From contig NZ_CP068595.1 of NCBI RefSeq assembly GCF_016772475.1, forward strand, positions 2,914,001 to 2,978,000: a DNA stretch of 64,000 nucleotides, given 5' to 3'. The translations under genes and the position numbers were made by a program. The first letter of the stretch is position 1. The number at the start of each line of letters is the position of its first letter. The DNA is from Paenibacillus sonchi. GTDB lineage: Bacteria; Bacillota; Bacilli; Paenibacillales; Paenibacillaceae. The notes under the pieces are model-generated. The model was not told the origin of the DNA. It did no database searches and saw only the letters and a program-made list of their open reading frames with translations. This document shows positions 43,547-52,631 of the stretch, piece after piece.

Positions 43547-44347
43547 ATGAATGTATCGCGTTCTATTCAGCGCCCGCTATTTCCGGTAGCCGATCATGAC
43601 CGGCAGCAGCGAAGGGGAACGGAACAGAACCCCGGTTCAAACATGAGGATTCCGGGTAGACCGGAATCAAAGCTGCTTGACCATTTGAACAAGCAGAAGC
43701 AGTCCCTGATGGACAGGCGTTCCGAGTATCTGGGCAACGCCCTAAAAAGAGGGGAGAGCCAAGAAGCTATCCAGGCCGAGCTTGCCTCAATGGATGAGCA
43801 AATTCAGCAGCTGGAGCAGCAAATTCAAAAGCAGGCTATCGACAATCAGAACAAGACAAAAGGTCTGGAGGAAGACAACCCCAAAAAGAAGGATGAGGCT
43901 CTTCAAGAATCGTGGAGTCCGGACAAACAAACGCCTGAAGAGCAGCAGCTTGCCTATACTACATACAACATGAACGGCGTTATATCTGCGGGCAATGATT
44001 TGAAGCAAAGCAGTGCTGTGCGAATAGCCCAAACCACCTTGCGGACTGAAGCGAAATCCTGGGAAAACAGCATCTCTGGGAAGTCGGCAGGTCTCCTTCA
44101 AAAAGTAACCAGCCTGGACCAGAAGCTAATGAGCATTGCTATGGACGTTCAGGAACAACTGAAAGAAAATGTACAATCGGCACCTTCGCCGGTTATCCGG
44201 GACGAATCTTCTGCGGACGTGCAGGATCAGGAGGACCCGGCCACCACTGACAACGAAGGCAGTCCTTCCAGGCCGGAATTAGAGGTCTATGCAGAAGCCA
44301 ATAAGACAACGGTTCCCCCGGGCAGCCAGGTTGATAAAGTAGTCTAG
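43547..44347 (+). CDS. hypothetical coiled-coil protein
   Basis: 266 residues, very hydrophilic, no signal peptide or membrane segment. Residues about 40-100 form a strong Gln/Glu/Lys-rich coiled coil (LLDHLNKQKQSLMDRRSEYLG, MDEQIQQLEQQIQKQAID). The middle (IAQTTLRTEAKSWENSISGKS...LDQKLMSIAMDVQEQL) is helical. The tail is acidic and Pro-rich. I do not recognise a family. RBS TAGGAGGTAAC. Possibly a phage-like or surface-associated structural protein, but nothing nearby supports that. Confidence 0.7.
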   Translation: MNVSRSIQRPLFPVADHDRQQRRGTEQNPGSNMRIPGRPESKLLDHLNKQKQSLMDRRSEYLGNALKRGESQEAIQAELASMDEQIQQLEQQIQKQAIDNQNKTKGLEEDNPKKKDEALQESWSPDKQTPEEQQLAYTTYNMNGVISAGNDLKQSSAVRIAQTTLRTEAKSWENSISGKSAGLLQKVTSLDQKLMSIAMDVQEQLKENVQSAPSPVIRDESSADVQDQEDPATTDNEGSPSRPELEVYAEANKTTVPPGSQVDKVV

Positions 44348-44372
44348 TACTTGTCCAGAACCGCATTATGCA

Positions 44373-44410
44373 TCAAACAGCAAGCTTCCATCCGGGGGCC
44401 TGCTGTTTGA
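44373..44410 (+). terminator. hairpin between coiled-coil and methyltransferase genes
   Basis: TCAAACAGCA / TGCTGTTTGA perfect 10-bp arms with an 18-nt loop and no T-run. Weak terminator or mRNA-stabilising hairpin. Confidence 0.45.
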
Positions 44411-44448
44411 GGTTACGGCCTATACAACAGAATCAGGAGGCGATCCGC

Positions 44449-46574
44449 ATGCTGAAATCCCTGCAAGCCATTGAAGCGTACCGTGAGGACGGCAAGCTGT
44501 CCGGCGGGAGTTATCCCTGGCTGGACTATATTGTTCAAGCGGAAGAAACGATAGTCAATCTGGAACGGGTTGACTCACTGCAAGAGCTGGAATACATCAA
44601 CCCGGTGCTGGAATATGTGGAGCGGAGCCTTCGCCTGCTCGATAGTCTGCCTCTGTCCTACTGGATTAAGGAGCTGGCGGAAGAAACGCTGGTCTGGGCA
44701 GAAACGGCTAAAGGCGGAACTCTGCGCCAGCGCCGTCTATGGCAGGCAGAGGGCATTAATATTTTTGTACATAATATCGGTTCGGCCGAGTTATACCTGA
44801 GACATACAGGTAGAACCGGGGTGGAGGCGTACGGCGGGCAGGCGGTTCCGGCGCTGGAGCCGGGCGGCACCGAGGCAGCCAAGCAAGAGATCGTGCACCG
44901 GCTGATCGGGACCCATGGACTGATCGGGCAGCAGATCCGCGGTGAAGTGCCGCCTTCCGTGAACCGTCCGCTGGCGGCGTTGGTGGAGGAAGGGCTGCTG
45001 ACCGCCGATGAGCTGGAGCGGCTGCTGTTCGCGCTGAATCACTGCATTATTTCCGCCGTGTCCCCTGAGCTGTGGCAGGCGGTGCGCACTGAAGTGATGG
45101 GGCTGATTGCAGTAATCTCTTCCGGGGATTTACATGGCGGGGTGCCGATGAAGGAGCGTCTGCGCAGAATGCGCGCCGGGGCGATTGCCGGGGGTGAGGA
45201 TTATGATGAGGAGTGGAGCAGCCTGCTGGAGGAGGGATTCAATCCCGGTGTCCTGGAACCTATGCAGCCTATCACTTTCTGGTATGTGGAATCGGCGCTG
45301 CAGACCTTTTCGCTGGAGCAATTCCTTAAGGTAATGGCACTTACCGCATGCGGCAGCAAGCTGTCCGGCCTGAACCATATCAGCTTCGAGGCAGTCATGA
45401 ACAGCATTTATTATGACTACAAAGGCGTCAAGAAGATTAATGTCTATAAGAAACGGATTATCGAAAAGTATTTGTCCGGTCTGGCCTGGGAGGATATTCT
45501 GAATGGAGCCACCCCGCCGGGTAATCCGCATCTGGTTCACCGGCTGCGGCGGGAGGAGCATTTGCCGGACACCCTCTTTTTCAATTTCGAATTCTCTCCG
45601 GCGGCTGAGAAGCTGATCGAGTTCTGCATGGAGGCCGAAAAGTCGGCACTCTACGAACGGGCTGTGCTGATGCTGTTCGATTTGTTCGAGCTGCGTCGCG
45701 ATGCCTTTGACCGGTTCCATAATGAGGATACGTATTTGAGCCAAATGAATGAGACGGCAGACTATAAAGCGGTCATTCTGGAGTATGTCACCGGCCGGAA
45801 GGTGCTGGACATCGGCCCCGGCGGCGGTGTGCTGCTGGATCTGATCGAGGAGCGATTGCCGGGAGTTATCCCGGTCGGCATCGACATTTCCAGCAATGTG
45901 GTGGAGGCGCTGCGCCAGAGGAAGCAGCGGGAGGGGCGCCTCTGGGAAGTGCTGCAGGGCGATGCGCTGAACCTGAAGGACTTCGTAGAGCCGGGCACAG
46001 TGGATACTGTGATTTTCTCCTCAATTCTGCATGAGCTGTATTCCTATGTGCCGCTGAACGGCACAAAGTTCAATCATGCGACCGTAGCAGCGGCACTGGT
46101 GAGCAGCTTTGAGGTGCTGGCCGACGGCGGGGCGATCATTATCCGCGACGGCATTATGACCGAGCCGCTGGATCAGCGGCGGCGGGTCCGTTTGCTGGAG
46201 GAGGGCGGAATGGCGGCGCTGGAGCGCTATGCCAAGGATTTTGCCGGACGGGTCATTCAATATGAGCGGATTGATGAACAAGAGGTGCTGATGCCGGTCA
46301 ACGATGCCATGGAGTTTCTGTACACCTACACCTGGGGGAAGAGGCCTATGTCCATGAGGTCCAGGAGCAGTTCGGCTATTTCACTCCGTCCCAGTTTAAG
46401 GCCTTCATTCAGCAGACCCTGGGCGAAAGGGCGGAGCTTGAAGTCTTCCGCCACTATTTGCAGGAAGGCTATACGGACGCGCTGCGGGGCCGGGTAATGG
46501 TTATGGATGAGAGCGGGCGAGAGGTGCCGCTGCCGGACAGCACATGCTTTATTGTGATACGGAAGAAAGGGTAG
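44449..46574 (+). CDS. large protein with C-terminal SAM-dependent methyltransferase domain, single-base frameshift near the end
   Basis: From ATG 44449 (AGGAGG 8 nt upstream). Residues about 1-440 are a helical region I cannot assign (EAYREDGKLSGGSYPWLDYI, LWQAEGINIFVHNIGSAELY). Residues about 445-620 are a class I methyltransferase: motif I VLDIGPGGGVLLDLI (about 452), acidic GIDISSNVV, LQGDALNL, and VIFSSILHEL. At TGGGGGAAG (G-run 46334-46338) the frame breaks. Adding one G gives a perfect continuation, EEAYVHEVQEQFGYFTPSQF...CFIVIRKKG, ending at TAG 46572. The uninterrupted product would have about 708 residues. The substrate is unknown. Either a recent indel or a homopolymer sequencing error. 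Confidence 0.8.
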
Positions 46575-46670
46575 ATTTAGCACAGCTTCCCATTGTATAG
46601 TTGGTAGCCGCGTTATGCAGGTTCAGCTCAACCCTTCACTAGGTGAATGGCAGCAGGTTGGGCACCGATT

Positions 46671-46858
46671 AGTTGGAATTTCTCCACTTCATGGTGCCCT
46701 AGTTGAGCTGCGGAAAGCAGTAGTTGGAATTTCTCCACTTAATTTAGCTGATTTCGGCCTAAAACAGAGGTAAAGGCTGAATTAAGTGGAGTTTTTCCAC
46801 TTATTTCTGATAACAACGTAAATATAGCGGAATTAGTGATCCTTTTTCCACTTAATTT
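46671..46858. repeat. cluster of short intergenic repeats (GGAATTTCTCCACTT type)
   Basis: AGTTGGAATTTCTCCACTT occurs exactly twice (46671-46689 and 46722-46740). Related units ATTAAGTGGAGTTTTTCCACTTATTT (46781-46806, itself palindromic) and one ending CCTTTTTCCACTTAATTT (46830-46858) follow. Another relative is at 61584-61613. No gene is visible in 46575-47187. Confidence 0.8.
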
Positions 46859-46888
46859 GGCCGGGGGCATTAGCGGTGCAGCGAATGG

Positions 46889-47106
46889 CTATATAGAGTG
46901 AACTTAAGATATTTACATTAGGGACTTCGTCGGGACTACGGAGAATGTTTGGACTTCCGGCCGCTGTTGTCTGCAGATTTCTTGATTTGTACCGCTGTTC
47001 GCGGTGGAAATCCGCAGACAAAGGCGGACGCATTCGCTCCTCCAGTTCCAAACTTCCCCTCCATCCCTTTTCCCTTTTGTTAGTTTTTCAAGTTCACTCT
47101 ATATAG
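46889..47106. mobile_element. 218-bp MITE-like non-autonomous element
   Basis: It is bounded by a perfect 17-bp terminal inverted repeat, CTATATAGAGTGAACTT (46889-46905) and its complement (47090-47106). The inside holds a long imperfect hairpin (TTGTCTGCAGATTTC with GAAATCCGCAGACAA) and no credible reading frame. The left 75 bp recur in degraded form, reversed, at 61445-61519. TIRs, internal fold, lack of coding and a second copy fit a miniature inverted-repeat element. The parent transposase is not in the window. Confidence 0.6.
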
Positions 47107-47187
47107 TTGGCTGTGGTCAAACAGTGCCGGGTATTTGAATGCCCTTGAACGTAATGTTTGCGCCGCGGCTGGACAATCGGCCCGGTC

Positions 47188-48105
47188 TTATGGATACAGC
47201 TGCCCCTGTGCAGAGACCTGCCCCTGTCCTTTGCGGAACTCTGAAGGCGAGCATTTCATTGCCTTGCGGAACACCTTAATGAAATAGCTGACGTTGTCGA
47301 AGCCGACCTCAAGGGCGATGTCGGAGATTTTGCGTTCCGTCTGCTGCAGAAGATCTGCCGCCTGGCGGATACGGTAAGAGTTGATATAGTCGACTGGCGT
47401 TTTGCGGGTCATGGCTTTGAAGAAGCGGCAGAATTGCCCTTCACTCATCGGAATCAGCTCGGAGAGATCGCGGGTGCGGATCGGTTCCTGGTAGTTGTCC
47501 TGAATATAGAGAATAACCTTTTTGAGCCGGTTGATCTTGGTTGTATCGGCGCTCTCCGACTGGCTGCGGTTTACGGAACGGCCCTCGATGGCGATCTGGG
47601 AGAGCATGATGAGCAAAGTTCCTTTCATAAAGGCCTCGAATCCGGGCAATTTATTATCATATGCCTCCATCATGCGCTCCAGATGGCGCAGCAGCTCAAG
47701 CTGCCATGGGATGCCGGGGGAAATATGCCGCGGGAAGCTTTGGCGCTTCTCCAGAAGCGGCAGAATCACCGTCTGCTGAATGGTGTCATATTGAGCGCTG
47801 GCCAGAAGATCAGGATGGAAGACCAGTGCGCAGAACCGGCAGGGGCTGTCCTGGAGCGCATACGCGGCATGGATGTCACCGGATTCGATGAACACCGCTT
47901 CACCCGGACGGAGCGGGAAGTAATCGGTATCCACCTGAAACATAATCTCGCCTTCCAGCAGCAGGAAGAATTCGGCTTCTTCATGCCAATGGGTATCCAG
48001 GACAGGGGTTCCGGCCGGAAGCTCAATCCAGTAAGCGGCGAGCGGAAACATCACATCGCCATGTACACGGTCTTCTTTCAGCAGACGCTGCGAGGTACGG
48101 TCCAT
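47188..48105 (-). CDS. AraC-family regulator with N-terminal cupin sensor
   Basis: 305 residues. The N-terminal cupin (THWHEEAEFFLLLEGEIMFQVD, LRPGEAVFIESGDIHAAY) probably binds a sugar. The C-terminal two helix-turn-helix motifs are TRDLSELIPMSEGQFCRFFKAMTRKTPVDYINSYR and ISDIALEVGFDNVSYFIKVFRKAM. It is divergent from the alpha-xylosidase gene with a 126-bp shared promoter region and most likely controls it. Confidence 0.9.
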   Translation of the reverse strand: MDRTSQRLLKEDRVHGDVMFPLAAYWIELPAGTPVLDTHWHEEAEFFLLLEGEIMFQVDTDYFPLRPGEAVFIESGDIHAAYALQDSPCRFCALVFHPDLLASAQYDTIQQTVILPLLEKRQSFPRHISPGIPWQLELLRHLERMMEAYDNKLPGFEAFMKGTLLIMLSQIAIEGRSVNRSQSESADTTKINRLKKVILYIQDNYQEPIRTRDLSELIPMSEGQFCRFFKAMTRKTPVDYINSYRIRQAADLLQQTERKISDIALEVGFDNVSYFIKVFRKAMKCSPSEFRKGQGQVSAQGQLYP

Positions 48106-48231
48106 GATAAGCCTCCTTTTTGATGGGACATCAGAATAGTGTTATAAATGAGCTATAATATATTAGTTTTGTCTAATTATTATCGTTATAATGCAACTAT
48201 AAACACCAAATTGAAGGGTGGCAAGTCATAC

Positions 48232-50553
48232 ATGAAATTTACAGACGGCCTCTGGCTGGTTCGCGACGGAATCAACATCAACGGTGCGGTTCAGAACTAT
48301 GTGGTAGAAAAAACTGCCGAAGGTTTGACCGCTGTTACGCAGACAACTCCAATTACAGGACGCGCGGCAACACTGAACTCTACGCTCCTGACTGTGAAAT
48401 TCCATTCCCCGCTTCCGGGCGTGGTAGGCGTTAAAATCATTCATAATGATGGCGTGGTGGACCACGGTCCGGCTTTTGAATTGACCAAGGGTACCGGCGA
48501 TCATGTCCAAATCGAAGAAACCGAAGCACAGACCGTGCTGATCAGCGGCGGGCTTCGTGTGGTGATCAACAAAGGCACTCACTGGTCCGTGGACTTCTAC
48601 CGGGGCGACGAGCGCATTACCGGCAGCGGTTTCAAATCGATGGCCTACATTACAGACCAGGACGGCAACACGTTCATGCGTGAAGAGCTGGATCTCGGCG
48701 TAGGCGAATTCGTCTACGGTCTGGGCGAGCGCTTTACCGCTTTTGTCAAAAACGGACAGGTGGTAGACATCTGGAATAAGGATGGCGGCACCAGCTCCGA
48801 GCAGGCCTACAAGAACATTCCGTTCTACGTAACAAGCAAGGGCTACGGCGTATTTGTTAACCACCCGGAGCTGGTTTCGTATGAAATCGCTTCGGAAAAA
48901 GTGAAAAAAGCCCAATTCAGCGTAGCAGGCCAAAGCCTGGAGTACTTTGTCATCGAGGGACCTTCCATTAAGGAGGTTATTACTAAATATACCTCCCTTA
49001 CCGGCAAGCCTGCGCTGCCTCCGGCATGGACTTTCGGCCTGTGGCTGACGACTTCGTTCACTACCGACTACGATGAAGCGACTGTCAATTCCTTCGTAGA
49101 AGGCATGGCCGAACGGGATCTGCCGCTGCATGTTTTCCACTTCGACTGCTTCTGGATGCGTGAATACCAATGGACCGATTTCCAATGGGACCCGCGCGTA
49201 TTCCCGGACCCGGTCGGCATGCTGAAACGCCTGAAGGAAAAAGGCCTGAAAATCTGCGTGTGGATCAACTCTTATATCGGACAGCGCTCACCGCTGTTTG
49301 AAGAAGGCAAGAAAAACGGCTATCTGATCAAAAAAGCAAACGGCGACGTGTACCAGACCGATCTGTGGCAGGCGGGGATGGGACTCGTGGATTTCACGAA
49401 CCCTGCGGCCTGTGAGTGGTATGCCGGCTACCTGCGTGATCTGGTGGATATGGGCGTAGACAGCTTCAAGACGGACTTCGGCGAACGGATTCCAACTGAT
49501 GTGGTGTATTTCGACGGCTCCGATCCGCAGAAAATGCACAACTATTACACACAGCTGTATAACAAGGTGGTCTTTGAAGTATTGGAAGAGAAGCTGGGCA
49601 AAAATGAAGCCGCCGTATTCGCGCGCTCGGCAACGGCCGGCGGGCAGCAGTTCCCGGTTCACTGGGGCGGCGACTGTTACGCGGACTACGAGTCGATGGC
49701 AGAAAGCCTCCGCGGCGGCTTGTCGCTCGGCCTGTCCGGCTTCGGCTTCTGGAGCCATGATATCGGCGGCTTCGAGAATACGGCTCCGGCGCATGTATTC
49801 AAACGCTGGCTGGCGTTCGGCCTGCTCTCCAGCCACAGCCGCCTGCACGGCAGCACTTCGTACCGCGTGCCTTGGGCATACGATGACGAAGCCGTGGATG
49901 TAACCCGCTTCTTCACCAAGCTCAAATGCAGCCTGATGCCTTACCTGTATGATGTGGCCGGACAGGCGCATGAACAGGGCTGGGCCTCGATGCGCGCAAT
50001 GGTTATGGAGTTCCCGGAAGATCCGACTTGCGAAATTCTGGACCGTCAATACATGCTGGGAGATTCCCTGCTGGTTGCTCCGATCTTCCAGGAGAACGGC
50101 GAAGTGAAATATTATCTGCCGGCTGGCCGCTGGACCCACCTGCTTAGCGGTGAAACCGTACAAGGCGGATCATGGCGCAAGGAAACATATGATTTCTTCA
50201 GCCTTCCGCTCTTCGTCCGCCAGAACTCACTGCTGGCTACCGGCAGTGTGGACACCCGTCCGGATTATGATTTTGCCGATGGCGTGAAATTCGGCCTGTA
50301 CTCGCTGGAAGACGGTGCTTCAACTACTGCAACGGTCCGTGACATTAATGGCGCGCCTGAGCTGACCGTTAAGGCTGGGCGTAAAGGCAGCACCATCTCC
50401 GTTACCGCCGAAGGCAGCGGCAAGGCCTTCACTCTGGCTGTGAAGGACCTGGGCACGATTGCCTCCGTGGATGGAGCAGACCTGGCAGATGCATCTACAG
50501 TGAGTGTAAAAGCAGGGGCGAAGTCCGTAGCATTCACCATTACACTGAACTAA
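48232..50553 (+). CDS. yicI: alpha-xylosidase, glycoside hydrolase family 31 (YicI-like)
   Basis: 773 residues from ATG 48232 (AAGGGTGG upstream), cytoplasmic. It releases alpha-xylose from isoprimeverose and xyloglucan oligosaccharides. The nucleophile is D415 in SFKTDFGERIPTDV and the acid/base is D481 in WGGDCYADYESM; E. coli YicI (772 residues) uses D416 and D482. Other family blocks: GEFVYGLGERFTAFVKNG, IPFYVTSKGYGVFVNH, HVFHFDCFWMREYQWTDFQWDPRVFPDP, GLSGFGFWSHDIGGFE. Followed by a strong terminator, so it is monocistronic under the divergent AraC regulator. Confidence 0.94.
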   Translation: MKFTDGLWLVRDGININGAVQNYVVEKTAEGLTAVTQTTPITGRAATLNSTLLTVKFHSPLPGVVGVKIIHNDGVVDHGPAFELTKGTGDHVQIEETEAQTVLISGGLRVVINKGTHWSVDFYRGDERITGSGFKSMAYITDQDGNTFMREELDLGVGEFVYGLGERFTAFVKNGQVVDIWNKDGGTSSEQAYKNIPFYVTSKGYGVFVNHPELVSYEIASEKVKKAQFSVAGQSLEYFVIEGPSIKEVITKYTSLTGKPALPPAWTFGLWLTTSFTTDYDEATVNSFVEGMAERDLPLHVFHFDCFWMREYQWTDFQWDPRVFPDPVGMLKRLKEKGLKICVWINSYIGQRSPLFEEGKKNGYLIKKANGDVYQTDLWQAGMGLVDFTNPAACEWYAGYLRDLVDMGVDSFKTDFGERIPTDVVYFDGSDPQKMHNYYTQLYNKVVFEVLEEKLGKNEAAVFARSATAGGQQFPVHWGGDCYADYESMAESLRGGLSLGLSGFGFWSHDIGGFENTAPAHVFKRWLAFGLLSSHSRLHGSTSYRVPWAYDDEAVDVTRFFTKLKCSLMPYLYDVAGQAHEQGWASMRAMVMEFPEDPTCEILDRQYMLGDSLLVAPIFQENGEVKYYLPAGRWTHLLSGETVQGGSWRKETYDFFSLPLFVRQNSLLATGSVDTRPDYDFADGVKFGLYSLEDGASTTATVRDINGAPELTVKAGRKGSTISVTAEGSGKAFTLAVKDLGTIASVDGADLADASTVSVKAGAKSVAFTITLN

Positions 50554-50586
50554 GAATAAGCATTCTGCGGAATTCCTGAAACGAAC

Positions 50587-50648
50587 AAAAACCTCTCTGT
50601 CCGGCGGCCGCCTGCGAAGGCGTCCCTGCCGCCCTGAGAGGTTTTTTT
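50587..50648 (+). terminator. terminator of the alpha-xylosidase gene
   Basis: A long stem based on AAAACCTCTC / GAGAGGTTTT with a GC-rich inner part (CCGGCGG / CTGCCGCC), followed by seven Ts. Confidence 0.85.
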
Positions 50649-50819
50649 GCTGTGGGGGAACTTGTCCGCTGCGGGCTGAAGCAGTCTGGAAAGGGACAAT
50701 CCACCCGTTCAAGATCAAAATAGTATTATATATCGGCTGAATCGTATTAGTTTAATGGCTATTATGTCCGTATACTGTGATTGTTTACAGAACCGTATGA
50801 AAGAAGGAGCTACTTCACG

Positions 50820-52001
50820 ATGCACAGTCAAGAGGAACAAACCGGTGTGTTCAGCCAGTCTGATTACACCTCGGCTATGGCGCTGTCCACAGCCGCCAAT
50901 TATATCATGAACTGGGCGGAACCATTCACCCACACCTACCGGACATACATCCGTCTGCGCGAGAATGGGAGCGTGACCCTGAAATTCTGGCACTGCAATG
51001 CGGTGGATTCCACCTGGGATATTGGCGTTGAAGCAAGAGGGAGCGAGCCGGGAGGGAAATGGAGCATCGAGGCGGCGTATATTGCCGACGGAGGGCTGGA
51101 GCCGGATGGTACGGTCATGCCGGGCTCGCAGGTGCCTGTAACTTTCTTGGGAGAAACAGCAAAGCAGGTGGCACCAGGGGAGGTCTTTTGGAGTGACGAA
51201 GCGGCGCTTGTGCTGCCGGAGGGCCACTATCTGGCTTTTACCTGGACGATTAGAACGGCTGCTCCCGGCAAAACCTTCCCGTACAATGTGGAGGGGATGC
51301 TCGTCTCCGCCTACGATACCCCCGGAAATTACGCCGGGCAGGAATCGGACGCTTCCTTCAGCGTATCGGACAAGCTCCTGGTGCTGCCAAGTTATATCGG
51401 GTATAAGAAAAAAGTGGATAAAAAGCTCGTATTCCTGGGAGATTCCATTACGCAAGGGGTGCGGACAGCAAAGGATGAATATTCCTACTGGGTGGCGCGG
51501 ATTGCCGAAGGGCTTGGAACCGGGTATGGGCTGTGGAACCTCGGATCAGGGTGGGGGAGAGCCTATGATGCGGCTACTGACGGCGCTTGGCTGAACAAGG
51601 CGAAGCAGGGGGATGAGGTGCTGATCGTGCTGGGTGTGAACGATCTGGGTATCGGCAAGCGCTCGGCAGCAGAGCTTCTTGCAGACCTCGCGCATATCGT
51701 CTCTCTGATCAGAGAGGCTAACCCGGACGTGGAGATCATCCTGGGCACCGTGCCGCCGTTTAACTTTGAAGGCGAGCGGGAGGAGGCCTGGAGGTGCGTG
51801 AACGCGCAGATTCTTTCGGCTCCGCCGGCGGGGGTTAACCGCGTATTTGATATCGCAGCCGTACTGTCCATGCCGGCTCCATTGGATCATAGAGTCCGGG
51901 CGGAGTATATGAGCAATACGGACGACCCGCATCCGAACGGCATTGCCGGTAAGGCGGTGGCGGACGCTTTTCTGAAATGGTACGGGGAAACGATCGGTTA
52001 A
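50820..52001 (+). CDS. GDSL/SGNH-hydrolase family esterase with N-terminal accessory domain
   Basis: 393 residues from ATG 50820 (AAGGAG 10 nt upstream), no signal peptide. Residues about 1-180 form a beta-rich accessory domain (NWAEPFTHTYRTYIRLRENGSVTLKFWHCNAVDSTWD). The SGNH hydrolase follows: block I LVFLGDSITQGV with nucleophile Ser, block III VLGVNDLG, block V DDPHPNG with catalytic His and Asp. Likely a deacetylase or esterase acting on substituted oligosaccharides, given the alpha-xylosidase upstream; this substrate is inference. Confidence 0.87.
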   Translation: MHSQEEQTGVFSQSDYTSAMALSTAANYIMNWAEPFTHTYRTYIRLRENGSVTLKFWHCNAVDSTWDIGVEARGSEPGGKWSIEAAYIADGGLEPDGTVMPGSQVPVTFLGETAKQVAPGEVFWSDEAALVLPEGHYLAFTWTIRTAAPGKTFPYNVEGMLVSAYDTPGNYAGQESDASFSVSDKLLVLPSYIGYKKKVDKKLVFLGDSITQGVRTAKDEYSYWVARIAEGLGTGYGLWNLGSGWGRAYDAATDGAWLNKAKQGDEVLIVLGVNDLGIGKRSAAELLADLAHIVSLIREANPDVEIILGTVPPFNFEGEREEAWRCVNAQILSAPPAGVNRVFDIAAVLSMPAPLDHRVRAEYMSNTDDPHPNGIAGKAVADAFLKWYGETIG

Positions 52002-52089
52002 GTAAGGCTGGACAGCCGGTTATCTCATGAACACCCAAAGCACTCTAGGCATACTATGTAGTAATTATAACAGGAAGGTAGTGCTTACC

Positions 52090-52398
52090 ATGGGTATCCA
52101 AATGGCGTCACAGCAAAAAGTGCTGTACCAAGCTGACAATAATTATGTCCAGAACCTGAAATCCGTTAGACATCACTTACACAGTATATGCAGACAACAT
52201 GCCAATCAGTTTGTTCGCGTACAGACATTAGACGGTCAAGTAATTTTTGGAAGAATTTTGGGATGCGACCGGGGGTTATTTTATTTGGGAGTAAAAAATT
52301 ACGGAGGACAACGGGCTTTTTTTGGAAGCAGCAGCGATGAGGCGATATTAACCCTTGTGCTTTATGAACTGCTTGTTATCACCTTATTGTACACTTAA
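52090..52398 (+). CDS. small hypothetical protein, Lsm-like segment
   Basis: 102 residues from ATG 52090 (AGGAAGG upstream; ATG 52102 also possible). The middle (FVRVQTLDGQVIFGRILGCDRGLFYLGV) resembles an Sm/LSm-like beta strand pair, and the end (ILTLVLYELLVITLLYT) is hydrophobic and could insert in a membrane. I do not recognise a family. The AT-rich composition contrasts with the neighbours. It is convergent to a tiny YjcZ-like gene, a neighbourhood often seen for spore-associated small proteins. Confidence 0.65.
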   Translation: MGIQMASQQKVLYQADNNYVQNLKSVRHHLHSICRQHANQFVRVQTLDGQVIFGRILGCDRGLFYLGVKNYGGQRAFFGSSSDEAILTLVLYELLVITLLYT

Positions 52399-52407
52399 TA
52401 ATCGGAT

Positions 52408-52442
52408 GAGAACCTACACGAATGTAGGCTCTCATTTTTTTT
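52408..52442 (+). terminator. terminator of the small hypothetical gene
   Basis: GAGAACCTACA / TGTAGGCTCTC with a 4-nt loop, then a run of eight Ts. Confidence 0.85.
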
Positions 52443-52455
52443 GGCATAAGTCTGA

Positions 52456-52551
52456 TTAGAATGTTTTGAGGATAATCACCAACAGAATATACAGCACCAA
52501 GATTGTAGTAGTGGAAGTAACAAGTCCTCCAATATTTCCGCAACCGCTCAT
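52456..52551 (-). CDS. YjcZ-like 31-residue sporulation/membrane peptide
   Basis: A 31-codon frame preceded by a near-perfect RBS (AAGGAGG, 8 nt before the ATG on the reverse strand). The product starts MSGCGNIGG and continues with one hydrophobic helix rich in Leu, Val and Ile ending ILKTF. This matches the pattern of YjcZ-family sporulation peptides (Gly-rich head plus a single transmembrane helix, 25-35 residues). The family is short and low in information, so the call rests on RBS plus pattern. It lies between a convergent small gene and the YesN-type regulator, in an AT-rich stretch. Confidence 0.7.
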   Translation of the reverse strand: MSGCGNIGGLVTSTTTILVLYILLVIILKTF

Positions 52552-52631
52552 TGCACTACCTCCTTCGCGTTATTATCTTACAGACCCAAGATATGCACCT
52601 TCCTCAATCCCTGTATGGACGAATGACCCGA

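Noticed and set aside
46889..47106. Integron or phage attachment site
   Set aside because: No integrase, tRNA or recombination core is present; the long perfect TIRs fit a MITE-like element better.
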